A DNA stretch of 64,000 nucleotides from Spinacia oleracea (taxonomy: Eukaryota > Streptophyta > Magnoliopsida > Caryophyllales > Amaranthaceae), in the NCBI RefSeq assembly GCF_020520425.1, contig NC_079487.1:83457141-83521140 (forward strand). Reading direction: 5' to 3'. The notes beneath the pieces are model-generated. The model was not told the DNA's origin. It saw only the letters and a list, made by a program, of their open reading frames with translations, and searched no databases. Shown here in pieces: positions 22,140 to 35,400 of the stretch. The position numbers were made by a program, and so were the translations under genes. Position 1 is the stretch's first letter, and every line of letters begins with the position of its first letter.

Positions 22140-25100
22140 ATGGGAAAATCCAAGGAAGAGGGCAAGATAGAGAAGATAATTCGTGGATTATTGAAACTCC
22201 CAGAAAATCGACGATGCATCAATTGCAACAGCTTGGTAATGCCTTTTCCATTTCTAATTTGTTTGAATTTTTATAATATCACGCGGTAATGGGTGTTATT
22301 AATGAGAATTGTTTAATATTTCTACTTTTATCTTGGTGTAAGTAGCACTCATCATTTCCCTTTGAATTTGTAAAACTATTAAGGTGATAGATTGAACGGA
22401 AATGAGGTATCTTGGACTTGCAATGGGACCATATTTTTTTAATTTCCAACCATTGAATTGTATTTTTACACATTATTGTACCAAATGTCACAAAGATACT
22501 GTATTGATGGTATTTGATGAACAAAAGATGTTAATGTGGTGGTTTTCTTTTGGGAGTTTTCCAAGTTAATGGCCGGGGTTTCTTTGTCTGTTTGGTACTT
22601 GGGGTCCCCTTATCTCGCCCCTACCTAAATGAGGTTGTGCCTGCTATGGCCGGTAAAATTGTTAATAATTTATTTTTAATATTCAAATTATGTTCATGTT
22701 ATTTAATGTTTATTGTTCAACTTCAGTGATGCCATGCCCCAAGCTTTTAGAGGATTCAATGTAAATTTATAGAGTTGGGTTTTAATTGTTCAAGGGGAAC
22801 TTTTACTTCAATTATACTACCTCCGTTTCAGAAAGTTCTTTACGCTTAGGAAAATGTGTCCAAAGTATAAAAACTTTGACAGTAAATTCTCACCATTATA
22901 TACATCAAAACGTTACTGGTAAGATCTTGTTAGATTGGTCTCGGTATATATTTTCAGAATATCAAATTTTTATAATTTTTTCATACACGAAATTTGATAC
23001 ATAAGTAGTTAAATATTGCATTGGAGTCCGTGCAAATAGTAACCGTAAAGATCTTTTTGAAACGGAGGTAGTATGCATGAAAGTATTGCCACATGCCCGT
23101 ACTCGTGTAGAGCTTACAATGCTTTAGGATGGAACTTAGAGAATGCTCATACTGCAAACTGTTGTTTTCTTTCTTCATCGTTCCTGATGCTACAATTGCT
23201 ATTTTCCTAATTCCTATCAATGAACGGACTCTTGGAGTCGATCTGACCATTATCCCACACCAATCATCTATATGATTGCATGAATGACGATACAATAATT
23301 TAATGTTGGCGAATTGGTCTGTTCCTTCAAACAAAAATATGCTGGCGGATCGGTCTGGAATTCCTATCTGAACGTAATTTTTACTGTTGGGACTATAGTT
23401 TTCTCTTATAATCTTATACAAGTACTAGTCTTTGACTCGGGCTAAGCTTGGAATATCATTTGTAAGATGTCTTTTTTTGTTTTCTGGGTTGAATTTGCAT
23501 AATTTAATATATTAAATCTTAATCAAAATCAGTTTAGAATGGTTATCTGAGATTTTTCAGTTTAAGGAAGACGTGCTTTTACAACTCTAGCTCTAGCAAA
23601 TGACATTTTGCAGAAGAATTTGTTTCCCTTAAAGAGAATACTCATATTTCATAAAAGTCGTAGACTGGAAATTCTTTCAGGAGAGAATAAGAGATTGTCA
23701 ATTGTCATGCTTGATTACTGTGTTAGTCACAAGTAAATGGTACACCATTAGCTTGTATTTGAAGTGACGCAATATTGTTTCTTTGCCTTGATCCTGAACA
23801 TATGCCTTATCTTTAACCAGGGACCACAATATGTTTGCACGAATTTCTGGACATATGTGTGTACAAATTGTTGTGGTGTGCAGTAAGTATCTCTACTTCT
23901 CCGTGTACTTTTTTCTAACACAAATTGTTGGACCTTTATTGTGCACTTGTCCAGATTGGTTTGGTTTTTTTTCTTTTTCTTTTTTTCCATCAATGAATAT
24001 CTATTCATCATGGCACCTTAGATATAGAATCATGAGTGGCCTTTTGAATTTATATTTCCAGCCGAGAGTTCACTCATCGTGTGAAATCTGTATCGATGGC
24101 CAAATTCTCCATGGAAGAAGTTAGTGCTCTTCAAGCAGGAGGAAATGAGGTGTGTACTTGTATATATTCACATGTTTATATGAAATGGATCTCTCTCAGT
24201 GTAAGGTCTATAACCTACTTGTAATTTCTTAGAAAGCAAGGCAGATTTATTTCAAAACATGGAATCCACACCGTGATGTTTTCCCAGAAAATAGGTTAGT
24301 GCTTTTATGAGTTTATTATAAAATATGTTAACTGCAGAAAGCAATATTAAACTGTTTTCTGGTACATTTGTTTGGTTGCAGTAATATTCATAAAATTCGT
24401 GATTTTATCAAGCATGTCTATGTGGATAGAAAGTTTACTGTTGAGACTCAACCTGCTTTGGTTCAAAGGTCACCCAATGTAAGCAATTGAGCATCGTCTT
24501 ATTCTATTCCTCCTCGTTTAGGGATAATTTTTTTATTTTCGGAGAATCCAAATCCCGTCTCACACTGTCCACCAGCTTTTTTTCAAATATTGAAGAACAT
24601 TAATCAATAAGATAAAGTGGCCCACAACAATGATATGCAACTTGTTGGACCATTTGGATTCTGCGCGCAAAATATATTCTGAAATTGATAAAAATTACTG
24701 AACTGGCTACATTTTGCAATAGTTTTTTCTTTGAGTTAGAATGTTTTCCCTTGTAACCTATATTCATTAACCACTTAACCAGAGTGGACTGCACGAGCCT
24801 TTTGAACACAATGGAGCACATAACGGTGAAAATTCTACTTTCCACGGAAAAACTATTAACAGTTATAGTAGATATTCATACGACGAAGGCAGAAGTCCGC
24901 AGTACTCAAAGGAAAACTCAACATATGGCCGTCATCGGGCTATTTCTCCACATTCTGAGGGAGAAAACTCCAGATATAGGGGTTCCAGGGAAGATGCTTC
25001 TCATTTTGAATATACAGATGGTCGTTATCAAGTGGATGACACTAGAATTTCCGGGCGGGCTGCCACCCAGATGTTTACCACTGAAGACATTAGGCCCAGA

Positions 25101-28100
25101 AGGAGGTGTCCTGATCGTCAGCAGAGTAGTGATGTGAAGAATCCTACTGTATATCATGTGAAGGAGATCCTTGGAGAAAACTCTCATGCTTTACGTGTTG
25201 CTAATCGGCCTAAATTTGCTGATAGGAGACGTGATAAAGCTACTGCAAATGCTCAAGTGAGTTCTATGATGGGTCTTCAGTTAATTGCATGTTTGTGAAA
25301 TGCTGCTGATTCTAGTTTCATGTAAAAAGTAGTTCTATGATATGTGCAGCAGGAACGTGATCATCATAAAGATAGGAACAGAAGTGGTGATCATGATGAA
25401 ACAGCTCATCAAAGAACTGTTTCGGCCTATGCTCAGGTGAGCTATTTTTCGGAACTTTCTGTAAATTGGGTTGAACAACTACCGTATGCAGTTTCTTCAA
25501 CTTTCAGTTGCTCCTAGGTTACATTGTTGTTCTATATGCCACAGTCATTGTTAAGCTTCAACTAGCAGACATTTTATCTCCAGCAAACTATGTTTTGTAT
25601 TTATTCAAGAAATCTGGAATCTTTTCCGTGGAGAGGTTTGTCTGCTGCAACTTATCATCAGATCTTAATTAGTTCCTGCTAAATATTCCTGATATCTGAT
25701 TGAAGGCATATCTTCTTAGTATGGAAAGCTTTATGGCCTTGGTTCGTTGAAGTCTTGATAGTAGATATGGGGGTGGTATGGGTTAGGGTATTTGTTTTTT
25801 ACCCAAGTTAATACATGATGTTCGGTTTGTTAGAACGCTGCAGAATCTGGCAGTGAATCACTGAAACCCAAAAGTGGAAGTGTTGGATCACTAGATGCCT
25901 TTACAGAATTTTCTCCTCAATCTGATCTATCTGTTCAGACTTCAGAGTCTTGATCCACAAACAAATATTGCCTTGAAGCCACCACCAGTGAAGGAAAACG
26001 CTTGCCATGCTCTTCCTAGGAACAATTTGGAATTCTTGCTATTTGATTTATTTACTCGTGCCAAAATGGCCCCAAGTGATCAGTCTGAAATCCCCTGTCA
26101 GGAAAATGCCGTGTCAAGTCTATCTTCAAGCAATCTATCAGCCGGGCGTCATATATCAGCACCATCCACAAGTGGTAATCATTTTTCTGAACCCCCAACA
26201 CTTAAACTGCCAATAATGCCTAGTGGCACTGAGGAATGTCCACATGTTGCAGCAGATCAAGCAATAACTGATAAACGTGCTTCATCTTCAGTTGTTGCTG
26301 GTACCACATCAAATACTTTATCCACGTCAACTGATGCAGATATTCCAAAAGTGGCTACTTCTCAGATGGTGCCAGTCCTGCCAGATCTACTTGGTGATGA
26401 TGGTGTGTTTGCTACTGAACAAATTGGCAGAGAGCAGTCTCCAAGTACCCAGGATCTTGGGCATTTGAATAACCTTATTTGGGATACTTGCTCCACTTCT
26501 ATTCAAACCAGTTGTTTGAATGAAGTTGCAAATAATCAGGTAAACACTTTAATGTACTCAATTCCTGTAACGTGGTGGAGAAAATTGGTAATTTTAGTAG
26601 AATTGTCTCTTTTTTTTTGGTAATTGACAAAGGAGCATATTGCTATTGAAAACAAGTAGTCTGTTGAAGACAACTAGTCCAGGGTAACTCTCCAAGTTGG
26701 TGTTTTTGCGTGAACAGTTCACTATTCCTTCTCCAAAATGTATACTTCTATGCATGTCTTATGTCTATAGCCACCAATTCCCTGGGGCTCCGGGATTAAT
26801 CACTCGAAAGAGCCCAATCTATGTAGTACTACTGTAAGAATGAGCTAAAGTTCTATTTCTCTTTCTATCAGGCCTAAAACTTTCAGTCCTCTTAAGTACT
26901 ATTACCATTACGATAATTACTTGCAATCAGGTTGGTAACTGTGGGCTAAAAAGTGATGAGAAAGAAGGTTAGAGAGGACAAGCTAGGGAAACCTCCCCTG
27001 AGGCTCTTACTCCTCCCTGGTTTTGACCCTCAAAACCTCTCTGGACCGTCCCTGGTCCTGATCTGTAAAAATTTGTATGGAAGTTTCAAGATGCACTTTT
27101 CAACAATATTTGATGTATGGTGAGCAAATTTGCTCCTAACTTTCCATCTTAGATATGTTTCCCATTGGATAAGGTAGACCGTCTGCTTTCAGATTTATCA
27201 GATATGGAAAAATACACGAGTGGTTGCAGTCTTGCTTTATTTCACAAAGGCTGGATATGAATGAACCAGTAACATTTCTTCTATACTTTGCAGCCAACAA
27301 CTTTATCCCCAGCATCGTCTCAGCCTCCTCAAGGTCCAACCGGAGAAACGCAACTATTAATCGGAGTGCAGCCTTCTCTTGCAGACACAAATGCTGGTGG
27401 AAGAAAAGAGCTTCCTGCAGTAAATACTAGTTAAATCTTGTTAAATATTGGTTCCTTTTTGTGAATTCCTCAAAGTAAGAACTTGTCTTCTCTGCAGGAC
27501 CTTTTTGCTTCTCCTTACCAATTAAGTTCAGTGACAGCCGCAGGGAGGCCAGCCGGTTCGAATTATGGTGCGGGATTTAGCATGCATTATTACCCTCTTC
27601 AGATGGTAATTTTTTTGTTTTTTGAATGAACTCTGAAGGAAAGTGTTAATCTTCTCCTTGAGAAATTTCTCCAATATGTTGATGAATAGAACGATTGATT
27701 GTAAAGGAAGTTTGATGATATCTTTGAATCCTAAGTGTTTTCAAATTTGCGTTTTCACGCTATCTCTCTGATTTGTAATTCTGGATTTTGTATTTCAGCA
27801 AGTACTGCCATCTCAAAATGTGGCCAAGTCAAGCAACCCGTTTGACACGAATGACAACACTGCTCAACCTCATATGTTCAACACGGTATAGTTAAATATT
27901 AATTTTTGTGATTCATTGAACTTGACTGAACATTTATTTAATCTTATGTTTGAATTTGAAATCACCTTAATGCTGTCGTATATCACCCTTGTAGTAGTAG
28001 AAGTCTAGAAGATGATGTTTATTTGCCTAGCTTGCTACTGTATAGTGGAGCTAGGATGTGTCATTTTGAAAAGAAAAGTAATGTTATCACGCTGTGATAC

Positions 28101-29579
28101 TTGGGAGAACATGAACCAAGTTTGCTCTTTTCCTTCTTTTTTTCCTCTTAGCATGGAAATGGAGTTGATAGGTACATATGAGCATTCCCTGTCATTATTT
28201 TGTGCACCCAAAAGCATGTTGTGCTTATGCTTCCGGTGAATGTTCTTTTCTTTACACTTACATGTCTATTTATCATACTTTCATGTCCTATTTTGAACTA
28301 TGCTCTTGTTATTGTATGTTCTTTTTATACAAACTGTATGTTCTTATATTATAGTATGAACGAAGATGAGATAGGTTTCTTATGAGAGAAATATGAGATA
28401 TGTTTTTTTTAACTTCAAACCTATGTTCTTTTAGCATAAAATAATTTCTTGTCCAACAAGTCACCCTGTATGAAATGAAATACAAATCAATGCCGTTGTA
28501 ACCTATGCTTGACGTGATGCAGTTTGCCTCAACGGGATTCCCGCAAGGAGGATCGGGTCACATGTTCATTCCATCAGGCATGTCACATACCTCAAGTTTT
28601 GAATCACACCTTTCGGGTTCTGCATCAACTGGTTCACCTATTTATTTGTCTAATGTGCATCATCAATCACCAAATGTTCCAGCTGGTTCTTCACAAAGTA
28701 TTTGTTTGTACACTGCCAAATTTATCCAACTTATCTCCAAAACAGGCTCGTTTTGCTTATATGTAAATTCAAATGTTTCAGGTGCATATATGGAGCAATC
28801 TTCTTTCCAAAACAAGCTGCCAACCAGGTATTCGACGCTCAGTCTTTTTGGCCAAATGTAGGATGGCAGATTTGGTGATTGAATCACAAAAATAATGAAC
28901 TGACTTTATAGATTAAAACTGCACCTTTTTCTTACTTTTATCTTCTTCTCTTTGTGGATCTGTGGATTTTGATGATTGCGTTTTGACTCGTGAGCACGAT
29001 AAGCTTAACGCCTGTTTGTATTTTATGTCCTATACAATAGTGTGCTCCTCTCTATTTTCTTCTTTTGGTCAATTAACTCAGTCAGGGAATGACTCCACTT
29101 GGTGCTTAATCCCAAATTAAAAGTTTTTGCAAGGTTTTGTTGGTTCAGTACGTATGATTCTGAATTCTGTTGTACAGGCTATGAATTGCTTAACTCTTGT
29201 CTGTCTTAGGGGGGAAGAGAGGGTAGGGGGAGGGGGTTAGTCTAATACTCACGAGGCTTTGTTATTCACAATTCAAATTTCACAATTCAATTTATGGAAA
29301 GAAGTGGGCAACATTCAGAGGGTATTTGTTTTCGCGGAAAACATTTTCCTGGGAATAATAACTTTAAATTCCACTTCTTTCCTAACCTTAATTTATCATG
29401 AGCTTTATCTGCTTTTGCATTCATTTCTTATGTCAATATTATTGTGCAGCATACAAGGAACAAGTGGTTTTGGGAGTGAAGTTGAATCAACAGCATTGTT
29501 ATATTCAAATCAACAGATTCCATATAGATATCCAGACCAGAGTTCATTTTCTATGGGTGCAGGAAATCCATTTGGGTAA
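22140..29579 (+). CDS. AGD14: ADP-ribosylation factor GTPase-activating protein, AGD14 type
   Basis: Fourteen exons: 22140-22235, 23821-23882, 24062-24149, 24233-24294, 24382-24478, 24783-25256, 25350-25436, 25834 (or 25946)-26539, 27294-27419, 27498-27605, 27799-27885, 28523-28697, 28782-28827 and 29450-29579. The first five encode the ArfGAP domain (about residues 10-135). Its zinc finger is C26-X2-C29-X16-C46-X2-C49, and R54 in HREFTHRVKSVSMAKF is the arginine finger. Then follow a basic, Ser-rich region, DLFASPY, and two NPF motifs (SSNPFD and the C-terminal GNPFG) of the kind that bind EH-domain endocytic proteins. It stimulates GTP hydrolysis on Arf at Golgi/endosomal membranes. If exon 8 starts at 25834 its frame meets TGA at 25951, a net +1 nt. 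If it starts at the acceptor before 25946 the frame stays open and the protein is about 743 aa. Confidence 0.9.
22820..23068. mobile_element. Stowaway-like MITE in AGD14 intron 1 (249 bp)
   Basis: Ends CTACCTCCGTTTCA and TGAAACGGAGGTAG are inverted repeats with TA flanks. It is non-coding, and its middle matches the fragment at 17054-17210. Confidence 0.85.
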
Positions 29580-29872
29580 ATGATGAGCCGAAAGCATGTC
29601 AGATTACAATATTTTCTAATCGCTCAAACCAGAATGCAAGTATGGTTGAAGATTGTGATGTAATTGAATTAATACGTTTCGACTTATTGATGATCAAACC
29701 AAGGAATGTAAGCCAGCAAGTGACGGTGGAACGGTTTAACGACGAGCAAGAATCAGCTGTGAAAAATGCGAAAGCAGATATCTGTAAATCCCATTTTGGT
29801 TATCTGTTATGTATTTGACATGATACTTATAAGCTTGTACAAATGCTCTTTCTAGTGAATTTTTTAACCTTT

Positions 29873-29878
29873 AATAAA
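29873..29878 (+). terminator. Polyadenylation signal AATAAA of the AGD14-like gene
   Basis: AATAAA lies 294 bp after the AGD14 stop codon, preceded by T-rich sequence, a usual 3' UTR length in plants. Confidence 0.5.
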
Positions 29879-29989
29879 GCAACAACCTCTTGTTTCTGGT
29901 TAATGCGACTCACTGTTTGCCTGTGAAGATTGGCAACTTCAGTTGATTTGAGGAAAAGTTATCTTGCCAGTGTTTCCAAATAAAAAAAG

Positions 29990-30082
29990 AATGCGGCTAA
30001 ATGATATCCTGGTCCAGTGGTTAAGTGTGATGCCCTGTGTGTGAAAGGTCACTAGTTTGAATCCCCTTTCTTCTATCTTTAC
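29990..30082 (+). mobile_element. tRNA-like SINE head, cut by the Gypsy insertion
   Basis: TGGTCCAGTGGTTAAG resembles a pol III A box, and GGTCACTAGTTTGAATCCCC, about 35 bp on, resembles a B box. The LTR element begins a few bases later. This looks like the 5' part of a tRNA-derived SINE. No tail or target duplication was found, so the call is weak. Confidence 0.4.
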
Positions 30083-30612
30083 TGTATAGGGGGCTTACCC
30101 CCAACTTTCGCTTTTTTCTTTTATCAGAGCAACTACAGACTGTAAAAGCCAGCTGTAGTCACTCTGAGGGGGCTAGTTGTACGGGTAGCCCTACCGGCAT
30201 ACCGGTAGGACAACCCATAACAGCTGTATCATAGACATATACTCACAAGAAGCACCAAAGGTGCAGTCGGCATCCAGGGTTTACAATCCCAGTCGGCATT
30301 GCTCTGACATCATCTACCTATCAGAGCCGAAAGGGAGGATCCGGAACCAACGGGTAATAACCCGGGTCCTCCGTACAAATAACCCGTCTATATATACGGA
30401 CCCCCATCAATGCCAAAGGTACGCAATTCCAGCCCAATCATTCTTATAAGCATTTATTACAGAGCTACCAGCATAATCTGACTTAAGCATCGGAGGGGTA
30501 ATTCTCGGATCACCCCCGAGGCTAGTTAACGGTTTCACTGTGCAGGATCTAGTCAGCAATCTCAGTCGGAAGTCAGTCATCCCTTTCCTGTTCCAAGTCC
30601 GCTACCGGAACA
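30083..30612 (+). repeat. 5' LTR of the Tat/Retand-type element
   Basis: Starts TGTATAGGGGGCTTACC and ends CTACCGGAACA. It is practically identical to the 3' LTR. TATATATACGG near 30392 is a likely TATA region. An internal phrase GAGGGGGCTAGT/TGTACGGG lies 95 bp in and copies the polypurine/LTR-start junction. Confidence 0.95.
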
Positions 30613-30614
30613 AT

Positions 30615-30632
30615 TGGTGCTAGAAGGAGGGG
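30615..30632 (+). other. Primer-binding site of the Tat/Retand-type element
   Basis: TGGTGCTAGAAGGAGGG begins 2 bp after the LTR end, the position where reverse transcription primes. I do not name the tRNA. Confidence 0.7.
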
Positions 30633-30712
30633 ACCCCCACTTGTAAGCAGAACCCACAGCCAGGCACACACAAAAAAAAAAAAACCCCGGATCATCAAAA
30701 ATCACCCTTGAA

Positions 30713-32200
30713 AATGGAGAGTACGCAGTCGGATTCGTACAAGAGAAGCAAAAAGCAGGCCTCGAAAGCAACCCCACAGAGTACACAGACGACAAAAACA
30801 ACAACCCCATTGAAACCCACGCTGTTCTCGGTAGAACCAATAATAACACCCGTCAATGACCAACCCACCCCCCAGCTAGGGAGCCAGTCGGTAGTCAGCA
30901 AAACTACGACTGCAGCAACACCCTTACATGTCCTGGGATACTCAGTCGAGGACGACGACTCAGACGGAGAGCCCGAAAGCCCAGCCCAGGATGATACACA
31001 AATGCCGTCTGAACTCGCCAGTCAGTTCTCGGAGGAACAGTTGGCTACGGCAAGAGCGGTGATGGCCGCGTTGTCGGCCCTGAAGCCAGCGAGAAAAGCA
31101 AACACAGAACCCGCACCCAGGACAGTCATACACCAGACTACGGAAACACCAGTCGGCGAAAAACGGAAGAGACTGCCGATAAGAAACCTATTCGGAGAGC
31201 AGATCCTAGTGCAACAAGAACAACACCCCAATACAAACCAGGCGATTGCTCTGCGCAGTCGGCCAGAACCCATGGTCATCGAAGAGACAAGAGAAGCACC
31301 CTAGAGATACGCGCCGCGCCGTTACACCATCCAACCTGCAAACTCCCCCCTGTGCGCGGACATTCTGGAGGAACCAATGGAGAAATTGAAGTTCCCACTC
31401 TGCAAGTATGACGGATCCACAGATCCGGAGGTCCATTGCAACACATTTGAGCAACATATGATGCTGTATACAGATTCCGACGCCATGTGGTGCAAGGTAT
31501 TTCCCTCAACGCTGCTGGGAGTGGCATCCGGCTGGTATAAGGGACTACCAAAGGGGTCGGTACATAATTATCGACAGTTAGAAGCAGAGTTCATGCTACG
31601 GTTCATCAGTCGGCAGCAGAGAAAGAAAACGTCAGGAGAACTGATGGCAGTCACCCAAAGAAGCGGAGAGTCCTTTACAGATTACCTCACCAGATTCAAC
31701 AACGAGTCCACCAGCATACCAAACTTGCAACAAGAGATAGCTGTGGTGGCCCTGATGAGAGGAATGAACCACTGCGAGTTCAAAAAATACTTGGGAAGGA
31801 AATCCTTCACCGATCTGGGAAGCGCACTGATGAAGGCCCACGAATACATCAAAAGCGGCGAGCTGATGACAATCCCAAATCACTATCAGTCGACACCGAC
31901 TAGAAATGCCGCACCAAGGCCGGTTCAGCCGGCGCAACAAAGTCAGAACAGGGGGTTCAGAAAGGATGAACAGAGGAAGGACCCAAGAGGGAGAGATTAC
32001 CAGAAACAGTCAACCAGCATATACCCCACATTCCATGAATACACCCCATTGAACGCCCCAAGAGCCGCAATTTACAATATCAACAAGAACGAAAACTGGA
32101 AGAGGCCTCCACCAATGAGCGACAAACCCCGACCATAGTCGAAGTACTGTGCATTCCATGATGACTGTGGACACTATACGGAAGACTGCAGAGACTTGAA
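30713..32200 (+). pseudogene. gag region of the Tat/Retand-type element (fossil)
   Basis: A charged N-terminal part is followed by a typical plant retrotransposon capsid segment (phrases such as KYDGSTDPEVHCNTFEQHM, GVASGWYKGLP and LEAEFMLRF). Toward the end is a nucleocapsid-like stretch with Cys and His residues (HDDCGHYTEDC). The region is broken. Expression in this copy is not expected. Confidence 0.85.
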
Positions 32201-32499
32201 AGATAACATCGAGGATATGATCAGGAGAGGCTACCTGACACAATATAAAGCCCAACAGAACAACAACAACCAACAGAATAACAGTCGGCAAAGCAATAGC
32301 ACAAACAACAGATTACCATCCACCCAAACACCACTCCGAATAGAGCAGAAGGCACCAGAAACCAGTCGGAGTGGGGAGGCTAGAAACAATGGCCAGAAGG
32401 GGCCGACAGTATGGGTCATATCCGGAGGACCGTGCCATGGAGGAACAATCAGTGGAGCCGGCAGAAGTCTGGGCGAACACCGCCACCTGATAAACTACC

Positions 32500-35400
32500 A
32501 TAGCACCAGAAAATGGCCGGCACCCCAAGTCATGCCAAATATCTCATTCACCCCAGCCGACTGTCGCGGAATTATATACCCTCATGACGACCCACTGGTT
32601 TTGGGCCTCGAAATAGCAAACTTCCCAGTGAAACGAATACTGGTGGATGGAGGGAGTTTAGCGAACATTATCTTTTGGGAAGCCTTCGTTCAGCTGAAAA
32701 TAGACGAGAAAGAGCTCACACGAGTCAACTATCCTGTGATAGGATTCTCCGGAGCCACAATCTTCCCGGAAGGTAGCATCAGGCTACCAGTGCAGATTGG
32801 AGAGGGAAGGACCGCAAGGGACCTAATGGTAGACTTCTTAGTATTCAAAGTGCCGGCTGCATACAACGTCATAGTGGGTCGGCCATTCATCCACGATGCA
32901 CAGGCAGTGGTATCAACATACCATCTAACCATGATATACATGTCTAACTTTGAGAAGGCTGAGAGAATCCGAGGCAGTCAAGAGTCAGCAAGATCATGCT
33001 ACTTGACGGCATTAAAAACACCAGGCCGACTGACCCCATCCAGGAATATAACAAGAGAGGCAGCAATGAAAAGACCGGCAAAAGGCCAAACTCCAAGATC
33101 GGAGGGCGAGCAATCTCTTTTGCTCAAGAAGGAGAAAAGGCAGAAAAAGGAGTCACCCACAATCGAAAGCATCGAAAAGGGGACTACTCTACCTAGGGTA
33201 GAGGCCGGAGGAGAATCGGAAGAAGTCGAGCTGGTAGAAGGAGAAACTGGCAGAACAGTGAAGATAGGAACCGACATTGACCCCCAGTTGCGGGTAAACA
33301 TGATCGGTCTGTTGAGAGAACACGCGGATGTGTTCGCATTTTTCGCAGACGAAATGCCAGGTATAAGCCCAGAGGTAATCGAGCACCGACTGAATGTCGA
33401 CAGAGCAGTCAGGCCGGTAAAACAAAAGGAAAGAAACTTCTCAACAGAAAAAAAATCAAGCAATACAGGAAGAGGTAGAAAAGTTGCTGGCAGCGGGATT
33501 TATTGAACCATGCGACTACCCAGAGTGGTTGGCCAACATCGTAATGGTTAAGAAGTCAAACGGCTCGTGGAGAATGTGCGTAGATTTCACAAACCTTAAT
33601 AGAGCATGCCCGAAGGACTGCTACCCACTGCCAAGAATCGACAGGCTAGTCGACTCCACATCTGGCCATGCGCTGCTCAGTTTCCTTGACGCATTCTCCG
33701 GGTACCACCAAGTCAGCCTTGCAAAGGCCGGCAGGAGAAAAGCAGCATTCATCACTGAGGGGGGAGTATTCTGTTACAAGGCTATGCCGTTTGGGTTAAA
33801 GAACGCTGGGGCAACGTACCAAAAACTGGTCGACAGAGTGTTCGCAAACCAAAAAGGCCGCAACATTGAAGTATACGTCGACGACTCCATAGTGAAAAGC
33901 AAATTGGAGACCGACCATTTAGACGACCTCAGGGAAACGTTTGAAACTCTGCGCCGTTACCAAATGAAGCTGAACCCCAAGAAATGTGTGTTCGGAGTGA
34001 AATCGGGAAAATTCTTGGGTTTCCTTGTCAGCGAGAGAGGCATAGACGCAAACCCAGATAAGGTAGAAGCAATACTCAGTCTGCCCTAACCAAAAAGCAT
34101 CAAAGATGTACAAAGGCTGACAGGAAGAATGGCAGCTCTGACAAGATTTGTTAGCAAATCAGCCGACAGGTCGATCCCATTTTTTAACACTCTTAAGCAG
34201 AACGAAAAATTCCGGTGGGGAGAAACTGAGGAAAGGGCCTTTGAGAAGGTAAAAGACCATCTTCGTGCTTTACCGACGATAGCCAGGCCGGAAGAGGGCG
34301 ACAAGCTACAGTTGTATGTGTCCGCTTCAGCCCAAACCGTTGCTGCCGTACTAATCAGTGAAAAAGACAAAGTCTAGCAGCCGATATACTTTGTCAGCCA
34401 CATTTTGAATCCGGCAGAAGCGAGATACTCGCTGATAGAGAAAGTGGCCTATGCAGTCCTGATAGCCGCCAGAAAGCTCAGACCATATTTTGATGCACAT
34501 ACCATACAAATTCTGACGAACTTCCCACTAGAGAAGTCTTTGCAAAAAATGGATACAGCCGGCAGGCTGTTGCGATGGGCAATAGAGCTGTCGGAGTACG
34601 ATCTTGAGTTTCACCCGCGCAATGCAATAAAAGCACAAGCCTTGGCCGACTTCGTAGTTGAAGCATCCTATCAAGAGGATGAAACCAAAGCAGAATCCTG
34701 GGAAGTATCAGTAGACGGGTCAGCCGCTCAGTCGGGAGCGGGAGCCGGCGTTGTCATGACCTCTCCGACAGGAGGTAAGTTCGAATACGCAATCAGATTC
34801 ACTTTCGCAGCTTCGAACAACGAAGCAGAATATGAAGCAGCCATTGCAGGGGTACAACTATGTTTGTTGGCAGACGCCAAGAGGATAGTAATGACAACAG
34901 ATTCTCAGTTGGTGGCAAATCAGTTTTCGGGAGAGTATGAAACAAAAGAGCCGTCAATGCGGCGGTATCAAGAAAAACTGAAGACGCTGACAGCGAAATT
35001 AGAGGCTTTTGAGATCAAATTGGTCCCCATAGCGTTGAACATTGACGCAGACAGCCTAGCAAAACTGGCCAGTTCGAAAGCAATCGAGCTCAGCCGATCA
35101 GTAATGATAGAAATCATGCACAGAAGGAGTACGGAAGAAAAAAGAAAAGAAATAATGGTCATCATGGCAAACAAAGAGTGGTACGACGATATCTGGACGT
35201 ACAAGACGACTGGAGTGCTCCCGGCCGATATCAGGGAGGCAAAGAAAATCAAAAAAGACATTTGCTGGTACGTCATATATCAGGGACAACTCTATAAAAG
35301 AGCATTCAGCCTCCCCCTGCTGCGGTGTTTGACGGCATACGAATCCGCAAGATTAATCGAAGAAATGCATGAAGGAATATGCGGAAACCATGTAGGAGGA

